Assembly: GCF_000003815.2 (NCBI RefSeq)
Contig: NC_049979.1
Location: forward strand, 3,935,248-3,999,247
DNA: 64,000 nt
DNA from: Branchiostoma floridae
Taxonomy: Eukaryota; Chordata; Leptocardii; Amphioxiformes; Branchiostomatidae
Direction of reading: 5' to 3'
Each line of letters opens with the position of its first letter. Positions within the stretch are counted from its first letter, which is position 1. The position numbers and the translations under genes are program-made. Below, piece by piece: positions 57,101 to 64,000 of the stretch. The notes beneath the pieces were generated by a model. The model saw nothing but the letters and a program-made list of their open reading frames with translations, searched no databases and was not told the origin of the DNA.

Positions 57101-60100
57101 CTATGTCTTACTCTCCAAGCAGAGGTTAGGCCACGGCTTGGACATTTTTCTAGGCGCTTTTGTCGGGTTGTCTTCTTTTTGTTTGTCAGTACAGTCAAAT
57201 GGCACAAAAGAAACCCTGACAAAAAAGAAAGCCCGCATAAAAAGATGTCCAAAACCAGCCGGAGCCTAACCTCTGCTTGGGGAGCAGCTATGTGTCAATC
57301 CTGTGTCAATCTAATCTCCAAGCAGATCCTACGGCGCCATAAGATAGTTTCAAAACTGGCCAAGGAGTGAAGCCAGCTAAGGGAGTCAAACGGGCACCGG
57401 AGTTTGATACTATACATTACGCACCGTGGATCTGGTTGGAGATTAGTGTCAATCAGCCAATTAGGCGTAGAAAATGAGTTCTGGGATCTGTCCCCCTTGT
57501 ACTCCCGTCCCATTGGTGCTCTCGGACGAGCACTGGAACTGGAATGTGACGCTGCCCAGCGTGATCTCGCTGACGCCCTCCTGACCGAAGTAGCTCAGCT
57601 CTGCCCCGTCCAGGATCGCGCTCGCCGTGTAGAACGTGTCCGGGTCGATCTGAACCGGGTGTTTGAACCACACCGGGAACGTGTTGCTCGAACCGTCCGA
57701 GAAAAACTTCACCGTGTTCTCCGCCAGCACCTTCCCGGATTGCTTGATCTCTATTTTGACCGTGTAGTCCGCGGCGCCGGAGCTCGAGCCGTACAGCCCG
57801 AATCCGGCCATGAAGATCCGCTTGTCCACGGCGAACTGTATGCTGTCGCAGCGTCCCCGGTACCGCCACTGGTTACTGCGGTAGGCGGAGGACTGGAACC
57901 GGTGACACCGCTCCGGCTTCATGCCGGTCCGAGGCACTAGGGGGAAGTCCAGCACGGGCTTGTTCCTGGCCGTGTAGTAGAGGAAGATGTCCGCGGTCTC
58001 CTGTAACGTGAGGATGCCGGACTGAGCGGCGCCGTTGGCATACTCCTCCAGGCTCATGGCCGGCACGCGGATCAGGTACAGCGCCCGCCCCAGCACGCGG
58101 CGCTTGTTGTTCGCGTTCGCCTGCAGGTTCTGTCTCCTGCACTCCGCCTCCGCCCACCGCGCGGCCGCGTCGAATATCACGATCTCCTTGGCGTTCAGAC
58201 TCTCCCTGCCGAGCACGGTCTCCAGAGTCTCGTAGTCGATCTCCGTGAAGCCCTCGGAGTTGAGGGCCAGCTCGGCCTGCGCGTCGATGACCTGCCAACA
58301 CCTAGAGCAATAGAGAGGGTACAAAGAAAACCTTGTTGTCGTATATTACGGTATAATTCTTGGTCGCAGTTTTTTTAGGTACAGCATGACTTTGAAACAA
58401 TTGTCATTTCCAGCTCTATGCAAAGGATGACATGAAATGTGTACTAAGGTTGCTAACACTTTGTTCAGCTACACGACTTTCTTGAAAACTGTGATGTGTG
58501 TCTCCATGGCAAGAATCTCAGGTCAAAATAATATATGGCCTCCTTTGGCCTAAATACCAGATACCGCAATTCAAATGTAGAACCACTAGATATCGTAAGA
58601 CTACCATTCCTTTTAAACTGGATGTCCTACTCGATGACAAAGTATTAGCGCTACTGTATGTTGTGTCTAGTAACGAGTGAGATCGCGTGGCACAATTGGC
58701 AGCGCGTTAGGCTCAAACCCAAAAGGTCCTGAGTTCGAACCCCGCCATGTCATCGATCTTGCGCCATTGGGAAAGGCACTTTACACCACTTTCCTCACTT
58801 CGCTAAAGTGAAAAATGAGTATATAGGCTACAAAATCATCAGCAAGTTGAAGTTGGTAGCCTCAAACGAAAGAAGAAGAAGTCGAGTAAACCATTCAATC
58901 ACCTCTGCATGAGCTCGGGCTCCTCGAACAGCCGGCTCTGGGACAGGAGGACGCAGGCGTTCCGCGCACTCAGGCTGGTCTCCAGGAAGGTGACGCAGGC
59001 CTTGGCCAGGTGCGGCACGATGTACTTCTTGGCAGAGTAGAGCGTGGCCAGGACCGTGTCCGGCTCCAGGTCGATCTCATCACAGTAGAGATACCTGCAA
59101 CAAAATGGAATAAGAAGACAAAAAGTGGTGTATTAATATTTCCGTGTTTCTGTGTTATTTTTGCCTTTGTTTACTCACCGACATGTATTACATGCATGAT
59201 TGACAAAATAATAACAAGTTAACAACACTTACAGTTCACAACTGATGGACACATGCATACATGATTAGGGGAGGGAGGTAAATTAACACCAAAGATACAG
59301 ATCTGGAAATTCACTTGCACCATAAAGCAAAGCCACTAGGAGACCCATAATAGACCTTGAGGTTTGACTTTTGTCTTTCAAGACCATCCCATACCACACG
59401 AATATAATCACAATCCATCTGCAGGTACTTAATTACTGACTACAAATACCTGGGAACATAAACATACAGACACACGGAAAACAATACTACACCAGTGCAA
59501 CTCCATTTTTGCAGAGAAAAGAACAACACTATCCATGCCTACACAACACTGGTGAAACAGTGACTCACTTGAGCATGGCTAGGAAGGCTTGCGGCTCCAC
59601 ATCGGGGATCTCGATGTCAGCCTTGTTCTCCGCCAGTCCTCCGAAGAACATGGCGTAGAAGACGGTGCTTCCCGTGGCCAGCACGTACTTGTGTGCCGGG
59701 ATCCGCTTGGCGGCTTTGGGCGGACCCACCAGGAAGTGGACGTCGCTCATCAGCTCGTTGTTGAACATGAGCGCGTTTCGCTCCCGCACGGAGGCCTTCA
59801 GACCTGGGGGAAGGGATGGACAGGATGATGTACAAAGGTTTCACTCGCTACGTGGAAACAGCATGAACTGAAGATTTGGAAAAGAGGACAAGATATCACA
59901 ACTAGAAGTTCTACTGCAGTACCACAGAAAGTCGCTTGAAGCCCTTCAAATTTGACCTCTGTTTTCCTGCCCACGTAACAAATATAATAACTTTTTAAGG
60001 ATTCACCAATGGCTTTTCAAGATATGGTATCAACACACACCACACGCACACACAAGTGTGTGTGTGTGCAGTGGTCACTGTGCACACACACACACATGGC

Positions 60101-62879
60101 ACCTAAAACACAACCTTCTTGCAAAAGGCAAGAAAAACATGACAACTCTAGAGTCTCCAATGTAAGTGTGCTGTGAAAATATGTTATCTTTTGTCAATGT
60201 TCCTGTTACCTTCTCGCCATTGAATTTGGACTATTTTCACAACACACAAACGGTTACAGAGCACCTGGAGATGAGCACCTTGTGACCAGAAAAAAAACAT
60301 TAAACAAGGACAACAACAACAGCAGCTTGTTACCCTGCCAGTTGGGCACGTCCGTGGTGACGGGAGGCGCCGGTGCCACCGCCGCGGCGCTGCTCTGCTT
60401 CTGGTGGAAGGTGGGCACCGCGGGCTCCTGCTGCTGCGCTCGGGCGGCCCTCACCTGCGCCGCCGCCGCCTGCTGCTGCTGCACCACCCCGGCAGGCTTT
60501 CCCGGGACCTGCTCGTTACTCTCTTCCCGCCTGTCGCCCATGTTGACTCTGAGGCAGTGCGAGAGAAGATGGATCACTTTCATGTTTCCTTCGGAACTAC
60601 ATCTACCCTACAATAAACCCCTGAGCTCGCATCATCCACCGATCAGCGAGCTCTCTGGTGAGGAAAACACATTTTTCCTGGACGGAACAGCGCTGTACTT
60701 TGGAGGGCGGGTTTAGAAATGCCTGCTAGAAAATGTCCGTACGAATTTTTGATATCCATATAGGGAGGTGGCTGCCGAAATTTCCGCCGTATCACACCGG
60801 CTTCGTGTGTCAACTCTTCGCTTCGCGGGAAGACGGAAAAATGGAACGAGTTTTTCGATACGGCAGCCCGTCTGTCAGATAAAAATTATGCCGACGTTAC
60901 TACAGTACAAGAGGGGGTCGCCCCACCAAAACCCGGCGAATTTGCATTCATGTCGCGTCTTCACTCAGCTTGCCGTAAACGCTACGAGTTTCGCCCGGTT
61001 ATCGCCCTGCTCCCATGCCGACAGTCCCGGAAAACTCCGGCTGTGTATCGGCTGGAGGTAAACTGGGTCTGCTGAGATAGAATCACACACATCGCTCTCA
61101 GAAACTTCAAGTATGACAAACTGACTACAGGCGCAGCTTCGCGTACCTACCAATTTTCTCGATTTCCCGACTTCCTGCGCCAAATCTCACCCACCCATGG
61201 GGACGAGTAGTATCTTCGCTAAGTTCAAAGTTAACAAGACTTGGTTAATTGATAGTTTCGGTGCTGTGGTACGTGGAATATTACCTAGAAGAATGTCCAG
61301 CTCCGAAAATGACTTGCCCCGGGCGCCATATTTGGCTTCCCGATCACTCCCATGATGCCACGCGTGGGTGGGACGTACCACTGGGGAAATGGGGTCAATG
61401 TTTACAAACAAAAAGTGGAGGGACAAAAAGTTTTGTAAAAAGTAAAACGAGTTTACTTAACTTTACATCACCGGTTACACCATCCGAAAAAATAAGAAAC
61501 TCTTTGACCTGGTATGGATTTCATATGATGATGATGATGATGAATTACAATAAAATAAAATTTGAAGTTGAGAACTTTTGGTTAAAGTGTGATAAATGTT
61601 TTATTGTGTATTTCCCAGACCCATAACTTTGTAACTTGTGCCCAATACAAACTGAGCACCAAATCAATACAGACTGGTTTTACACATTTACATGCTAAAA
61701 TAAAGAAATTATCATTCAAATACTAGATACACAAATACTAGCCTGTATCTGACACACTTTAAATTTCATTCATCTACTTGTGATACCATGTGAAAATTAA
61801 ATCTGAATCTGAAAGGAGGAGAACGTTTTTTTGACAAAGGGAAAACCATAGCCTGACTAAAATCGCGCTCCTACCGGCCGGCCCTACAATTGCCGCCGCT
61901 CAAGGGGGAGGGGGTCATTAAACCCAGCCAGCGAGAGATTGTGTAAACAAAGGCTAGCGAAAAATACAGCTGTATATGGTCAGCTACAAACTTAACAAAT
62001 AGAACTACAAAATATTCCTTAAAATCCAACTTGCAGAACAATACAGGCTTAAGTATGGAAAGCTCTGATACAATCAGGTGGGGACAACCATCGACTTTCA
62101 GTACATCTTTTCTAATGACAAAGCAAATTTTGTGTATATACAATTAAGGAAACCTTAGTAAAAGAAGTCTCAAAGTCCAGGGCAACTGTTCCCACATAAT
62201 TCCGCATATAAAATTAGCTGCTGTCAGTTAATTTTGGTTGGTGAGGGCAGGTTGAATGTTGCTGGTTAAAGAAGACAGGTGGTTGCTTTGGAGGGGGTCT
62301 TTTATTTATTTATTTATTTATTGGTTTGGCTGCACCGAACACACAGCCAGGGCTGCCCAACTAGCCTATGGCTATTACAAAGGGCTAGGGGTCTTTACTA
62401 TGTAAAAATGGATGGGACTGTTTCACAGTGTCCTCTGGCGGCAGGTGGTTGCTCAGAAAGGTTTCACTCTATTGACGTTCTTGTTCTTGTTTTGATACTT
62501 GGTAACACCCCTTAGTGTTGGGGCAATCCACCCAGGGCGCAGTACGGCTGTTTTATTGGCCGTGTTGTAACACCTCTTCCTTGAACTTAACGGGATTAGC
62601 TTGAAGGATGGTTGAGTATGGTAGATTATTCCAGATGATAGTGGTTGTTGGGAAGTATGAGTATTTGAGACAATCTTTATTGGTCTTGAGTTTGTGCTTG
62701 ACGTATTTGATATCCATGTGTCTCCGCAGACCCGTGCCTGTACATTCACCGTTTCGCGCACAAGCTGGAGTTCGGGGAGCGGACCCACGAGGTGTCGATG
62801 ACTGCCCTGCGCCTGGTGTCGCGGATGAAGCGGGACTGGATGCACGGCGGCAGGCGGCCCTCGGGGCTGTGCGGAGCAG
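39191..62879 (+). CDS. BRF1: BRF1, TFIIIB subunit of RNA polymerase III (5' six exons)
   Basis: Exons 39191-39374, 40710-40790, 41247-41420, 45431-45462, 46362-46434 and 62730-62879 give 231 residues in frame; the gene continues past the window. Residues 7-29 are the zinc ribbon, Cys7, Cys10, Cys26 and Cys29, with the family signature [20 protein letters not shown]. Then come [12 protein letters not shown] and the first cyclin fold ([50 protein letters not shown]). Exon 6 leads into the second fold ([29 protein letters not shown]). Exon 4 is only 32 nt ([10 protein letters not shown]). In the family BRF1 recruits TBP and Pol III to tRNA and 5S promoters. Intron 5 is 16.3 kb and contains a whole gene on the other strand. 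Confidence 0.95.
39511..39597 (-). mobile_element. tRNA-like sequence, probable SINE head
   Basis: On the minus strand GGCCCCGTGGCTCACATGG resembles an A box and GGTTCGAATCCCACT is a perfect B box. The two are too far apart and the arms do not pair as a functional tRNA. BRF1 intron 1. Confidence 0.5.
40185..40385. repeat. Dispersed repeat shared with 47330-47560
   Basis: GGCATATGTCTTTGGGACTGCAGCAGAACTT and GAACATGCTATGGTCATGATTTTTGAGTG match the second site with ~80% identity by eye. The family is unknown. Confidence 0.55.
40506..40646. mobile_element. Mutator-like MITE, TAATCTCCAAGCAGATC end, 9-bp TSD
   Basis: A 141-bp element from TAATCTCCAAGCAGATCC to GGATCTGGTTGGAGATTA. Exact target duplication GATACCAGG at 40497-40505 and 40647-40655. 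BRF1 intron 1. Confidence 0.88.
40934..41212 (-). mobile_element. LINE 3' fragment with ORF2 C-terminal zinc finger
   Basis: The minus-strand frame ends [25 protein letters not shown], the C2H2 knuckle that closes many non-LTR retrotransposon ORF2 proteins. It is followed by ~130 nt of 3' UTR and a GTTCAAACAAACAAAC tail. Its acceptor-side neighbour is BRF1 exon 3. A second copy of the same 3' end lies at 43853-43935. Confidence 0.6.
41526..41600 (+). repeat. Partial extra copy of BRF1 exon 3 donor edge
   Basis: TAGAACGGAGGGGA and GTTGTAGTTTCCACGTAGATGTGTAACTC repeat 41401-41475, the last codons of exon 3 with the following intron, at a distance of about 125 bp. The donor itself is not preserved in the copy. 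Confidence 0.7.
42000..43852. other. BRF1 intron 3, unique part
   Basis: No repeat ends or ORFs of note. At 43040-43160 and 43560-43860 the sequence is less AT-rich and without repeats, which might mark conserved non-coding elements; this is a guess only. Confidence 0.3.
43853..43935 (-). mobile_element. LINE 3' end remnant
   Basis: On the minus strand GAGCTTTCATGAATAAACAAAGGTTCAAACAAACAAAC matches the 3' terminus of the fragment at 40934-41212. Confidence 0.55.
44293..44497. mobile_element. MITE with GAGGGTCTGCATG ends, copy 2
   Basis: Inverted termini GAGGGTCTGCATG and CATGCAGACCCTC. Interior repeats GTAATTCGTAG and TTTAGCGTAAT. Inverse of 8844-9050 and more complete. Confidence 0.8.
44939..44963. 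repeat. (ATC)n microsatellite
   Basis: Eight CAT/ATC triplets in BRF1 intron 3, followed by a sequence starting GGCATTCGCTCGTGACCGAGC that looks like a repeat end, family unknown. Confidence 0.85.
45970..46361 (+). repeat. Minisatellite seeded by the BRF1 exon 5 acceptor
   Basis: About twenty units of GTTACAGGTGAATGTGTCT (17-24 nt) run straight into the true exon 5 junction TGTTCCAG|GTGAATGTGTACG. Each unit carries a CAG acceptor and the first exon bases. Unit length is dominated by a 19-20 nt step with shorter GTTACAGGTGAAT variants. Confidence 0.92.
46435..48130. other. BRF1 intron 5, first part
   Basis: Mostly unique. A repeat starts at ~47218 with the hairpin ATCTCCATGAAAAATGGAGAT and runs to ~47560, where 47330-47560 matches 40185-40385. 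No coding exon of BRF1 or another gene is recognisable. Confidence 0.4.
48131..50517. mobile_element. Mutator-like MITE interrupted by a second transposon
   Basis: The left 12 bp TAATCTCCAAGC (48131-48142) and the right part from CAAGCAGATCTTG (50416) to GATCTGCTTGGAGATTA (50517) form one ~114-bp element. It is flanked by the 9-bp target duplication CCTCACAGC (48122-48130, 50518-50526). The interruption is the 48143-50415 element. Confidence 0.9.
48143..50415. mobile_element. 2.3-kb transposon, CAGGGCTCGAAATAC ends, with a giant palindrome
   Basis: 2273 bp from CAGGGCTCGAAATAC to GTATTTCGAGCCCTG with 5-bp target duplication CAAGC (48138-48142, 50416-50420). Subterminal words TTGCACCAGTGCAAGT repeat at both ends. 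Inside, ~48170-48890 and ~49040-49750 are inverted copies. Each arm has CRE-like TGACGT words, a CpG-rich segment and an ORF (48573-48779 on plus; 49074-49343 on minus) sharing [14 protein letters not shown], (S)VLTFSFP and [12 protein letters not shown]. No transposase is seen. The arms look like captured host 5' gene sequence (inference). Confidence 0.85.
50640..51295 (+). repeat. 19-bp minisatellite (TAGCCAGTGAAAGTGTTCC)
   Basis: Roughly 33 units in a row, with variants GCATCC(A/G) and AGGCAGTG that are themselves clustered, showing local unit duplication. The first units (50640-50830) are the most diverged. Confidence 0.95.
51328..51430 (+). repeat. Two 49-bp tandem units
   Basis: GATGGTATCAGATACAGGTC and GTATCAGTGAGAGT(A/G)GGGACG repeat once, directly after the minisatellite. 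Confidence 0.9.
51559..51867. mobile_element. Non-autonomous DNA transposon, AGGGGTGGG ends
   Basis: Termini AGGGGTGGGTAC and GTTCCCACCCCT. Interior GGACCGG / CCGGTCC words repeat. Flanks GTCATCCACT and GTCCTCCACT are near identical, suggesting a target duplication, though its exact length is unclear. Confidence 0.7.
52401..53340. repeat. 60-bp tandem repeat and diverged duplicate flanks
   Basis: Units of AAGTGCATATTTGCCTTAAACCTGCCACATTTGTCTCACATTGGG occur about 3.5 times at 53046-53262. The outer segments 52470-52570 and 53210-53325 (TTACTAAGTGC... CAATGAAGCTATTACT) are copies of each other. A TACTGTAAA / TGCATTTACAGTA pair at 52401 and ~52877 marks an old MITE shell. Confidence 0.65.
53461..53787. 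mobile_element. Decayed CAGGGCTCGAAAT-family element between 68-bp direct repeats
   Basis: The right end TTTTGAGCCCTG is intact; the left end is degraded (TTGGCTAGAAATGC). Subterminal words are GTGCAGGT. The flanks 53393-53460 and 53788-53855 are 68-bp direct repeats with a few differences. Confidence 0.6.
53856..56440. other. BRF1 intron 5, middle part
   Basis: No gene. It contains two direct TCTGCTTGGAGA transposon ends (54630, 54829), the CAGATATCTGTATCT / GGTATAACCGCC repeat (54482-54540) and a possible decayed element rich in GTGCAC words at 55975-56290. Confidence 0.4.
56450..56690. mobile_element. Foldback MITE (CTACTCAAACAACTGGAT arms)
   Basis: Arms AAGCTACTCAAACAACTGGATA and TATCCAGTTGCTTGAGCAT with inner TTTCAGACAACAGCCACTATCTTC / inverse. 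Related to 7515-7790. Confidence 0.65.
57111..57284. mobile_element. MITE with CTCTCCAAGCAGAGGTTAGG ends
   Basis: Inverted ends CTCTCCAAGCAGAGGTTAGG and CCTAACCTCTGCTTGGGGAG. The arms continue as TTTTTCTAGGCGCTTTTGTCGGG and its inverse. Related to 37359-37556 and 9358-9562. Confidence 0.8.
57312..57445. mobile_element. Mutator-like MITE, TAATCTCCAAGCAGATC end, 9-bp TSD
   Basis: 134 bp with exact target duplication GTGTCAATC at 57303-57311 and 57446-57454. It ends 15 bp from the BTBD6 stop codon, so it lies in that gene's 3' UTR. Confidence 0.88.
57461..60541 (-). CDS. BTBD6: BTB-BACK-PHR protein, BTBD6/BTBD3 type
   Basis: Four exons in transcript order: 60334-60541, 59569-59803, 58903-59094, 57461-58301; 1476 nt, 491 aa, all phases fit. 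The N-terminus is Gln/Ala-rich. The BTB fold starts around residue 75 ([40 protein letters not shown]). BACK follows ([39 protein letters not shown]). The C-terminal PHR domain ([29 protein letters not shown]) ends [10 protein letters not shown] as in BTBD3 and BTBD6. In the family these are CUL3 E3 ligase adaptors; BTBD6 acts in neurogenesis by removing PLZF. An in-frame ATG at 60583 could add 14 residues. I recall human BTBD6 also lying within BRF1 on the opposite strand. A minus-strand AATAAA at 57019-57014 may end the transcript. Confidence 0.93.
58679..58885 (+). mobile_element. tRNA-derived SINE
   Basis: A box TGGCACAATTGGCAG, B box GAGTTCGAACCCC, then the body TTGGGAAAGGCACTTTACACCAC-TTTCCTCACTTC seen in many invertebrate SINEs. 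It ends in a GAAAGAAGAAGAAG tail. BTBD6 intron 3, antisense to that gene. The anticodon arm does not fold, so it is not a tRNA gene. Confidence 0.8.
60030..60097. repeat. (CA)n / (GT)n compound microsatellite
   Basis: CA repeats, then GT repeats, then CA repeats, forming a small inverted repeat in BTBD6 intron 1. Confidence 0.85.
60584..61200 (-). promoter_or_regulatory. Probable 5' UTR and promoter of BTBD6
   Basis: CpG-richer than its surroundings and free of repeats, directly upstream of the BTBD6 start. No TATA box is clear. The transcription start cannot be placed. Confidence 0.4.
61201..62289. other. BRF1 intron 5, last unique part
   Basis: Unique AT-rich sequence with a short (GAT)n at ~61528-61543. 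The phrase TAGCCTGACTAAAATCGCG (61853) resembles 55008, so a dispersed repeat end is possible. No gene. Confidence 0.35.
62290..62727 (-). mobile_element. 5'-truncated LINE: ORF2 C-terminus and 3' UTR
   Basis: The minus strand reads [11 protein letters not shown] then [16 protein letters not shown] and [10 protein letters not shown]-stop, the conserved end of non-LTR retrotransposon ORF2 (pattern RxH, SFFPRTxxxWNxLP). ~260 nt of 3' UTR follow, with a (TAAA)n tail at 62300-62325. The 5' truncation point abuts the BRF1 exon 6 acceptor. Confidence 0.75.
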
Positions 62880-63647
62880 GTACGTGTTTGTTTGTTTGTT
62901 TGCTTGAGGTGTCGATGACGGCGCTGCGTCTGGTGTCACGGATGAAGCGGGACTGGATGCACGGCGGCAGGCGGCCCTCGGGGCTGTGCGGAGCAGGTAC
63001 GTGTTTGTTTGTTTGTTTGTTTGTTTGTTTGCTTGAGGTGTCGATGACGGCGCTTCGTCTGGTGTCGCGGATGAAGCGGGACTGGATGCACGGCGGCAGG
63101 CGGCCCTCGGGGCTCTGCGGAGCAGGTACGTGTTTGTTTGTTTGTTTGTTTGTTTGAGGTGTCGATGACGGCGCTGAGTCTTTTGTTGCGAATGAAACAG
63201 GACTGGATGCACGGCGGCAGGCGGCCCTCGGGGCTGTGCGGAGCAGGTACGTGTTTGTTTGTTTGTTTGTTTGTTTGTTTGCTTGAGGTGTCGATGACAG
63301 CCCTGCGCCTGGTGTCACGGATGAAGCGGGACTGGATGCATGGCGGCAGGCGGCCCTCGGGGCTGTGCGGAGCAGGTACGTGTTTGTTTGTTTGTTTGTT
63401 TGTTTGTTTGCTTGAGGTGTCGATGACGATGCTGCGTCTGGTGTCACGGATGAAGTGGGACTGGATGCACGGCGGCAGGCGGCCCTCTGGGCTGTGCGGA
63501 GCAGGTACGTGTTTGTTTGTTTGTTTGTTTGAGGTGTCGATGAGGGCGCTGCGTCTGGTGTCACGGATGAAGCGGGACTGGATGCACGGCGGCAGGCGGC
63601 CCTCGGGGCTGTGCGGAGCAGGTATGTGTTTGTTTGTTTGTTTGTTT
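62789..63647 (+). repeat. Seven tandem copies of BRF1 exon 6 3' half with donor site
   Basis: Units start at 62789 (the true exon), 62906, 63035, 63156, 63285, 63414 and 63531. Each holds ~91 bp of exon ([20 protein letters not shown] then RRPSGLCGA), the donor GCAG|GTACGTG (GTATGTG in the last) and a (TTTG)n stretch. Spacing is 117, 129, 121, 129, 129 and 117 bp; length differences are multiples of the 4-bp TTTG unit. Confidence 0.95.
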
Positions 63648-63778
63648 GCACCTGCAGGAGAAAGTCCACATTCTTGTAAAACCACAGGTCGCGCCAATAT
63701 GATATTTCAGTTCTCAAAACCATCGGGTCAATTGGAAAAAGAATTTCTATGTTGTCAAAAGATTTTGCATGGATAAGA

Positions 63779-63955
63779 AACTGTAAATGCATTTAAGTTG
63801 GTGGGGATTTAATTTCGCGGTAGCGAGAAAATAGAGTCTTTGTAGCGTCATAGACTGTAGTCACATACTATAATGGATAAATGTACGCGGTGGTTTTAAG
63901 TTCCCGCAAAAACTGCGAACATAAAACCACGGCAAACATTTCTGCATTTACAGTA
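63779..63955. mobile_element. MITE with CTGTAAATGCA ends
   Basis: ACTGTAAATGCATTTAA at the left and TCTGCATTTACAGTA at the right, with ATTTAATTTCGCGGTAGCG and CGCGGTGGTTTTAAG arms. Same family as 5017-5213. Confidence 0.75.
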
Positions 63956-64000
63956 TTGTGTATGAGACCTTCCCCAGTCAATTTTCCAATTTTAGCCACA

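Noticed and set aside
57404-57940. 178-aa plus-strand ORF
   Set aside because: Antisense of the BTBD6 PHR-domain exon.
58679-58752. Functional tRNA gene
   Set aside because: Good A and B boxes, but the anticodon arm does not pair and a SINE body follows.
62746-63792. Long minus-strand ORFs (348 and 253 aa) with repeated NKQTNKQTN stretches
   Set aside because: They are the antisense of the amplified BRF1 exon 6 units and TTTG tracts; the repeats keep all frames open.

Overview
The window looks like invertebrate chordate nuclear DNA, most likely a lancelet (Branchiostoma). The evidence is intron-rich genes with animal-type splice sites, clear animal orthologues (SLC3 heavy chain, BRF1, BTBD6, a ZP-domain membrane protein), a tandem C2H2 zinc-finger family, tRNA-derived SINEs and many short DNA transposons. 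The species call is inference; nothing in the sequence proves it. There is one assembly gap (23406-24000).

Layout. 155-786 (+): last two exons of a ZP-domain protein, its tail coding sequence repeated in the 3' UTR. 2127-2905: a palindrome array and a ~135 bp tandem repeat. 3829-9844 (-): a six-exon gene of unknown function, with a DUF7918-like beta-rich N-terminus and two SUMO-interaction motifs at the C-terminus; its promoter has four CCAAT boxes. 11083-26531 (+): four C2H2 zinc-finger genes in a tandem segmental duplication of about 4.7 kb. Each unit has a TTCGAA-rich promoter block, a non-coding first exon, an intron, one finger exon and a degenerate tail repeat. 29958-38585 (-): a complete ten-exon SLC3 amino-acid-transporter heavy chain. 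39191-62879 (+, continuing past the window): the first six coding exons of BRF1, the TFIIIB subunit of RNA polymerase III. 57461-60541 (-): a complete four-exon BTBD6/BTBD3-type BTB-BACK-PHR gene lying antisense inside BRF1 intron 5.

The SLC3 and BRF1 genes are head to head with 605 bp between start codons. The exon models were checked by phase: the unknown gene (1710 nt), SLC3 (1836 nt) and BTBD6 (1476 nt) each sum to a whole number of codons.

The most unusual theme is local tandem duplication of exon edges together with their splice sites. It is seen at BRF1 exon 6 (seven copies of the 3' half with donor), BRF1 exon 5 (the acceptor seeds a minisatellite), BRF1 exon 3, SLC3 exons 6, 7 and 8, and the ZP terminal exon. 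A second theme is transposons with exact target-site duplications. One family has 5-bp duplications and CAGGGCTCGAAAT ends; one 2.3 kb member carries a giant palindrome with an ORF kept in both arms and sits inside a second transposon family that makes 9-bp duplications.
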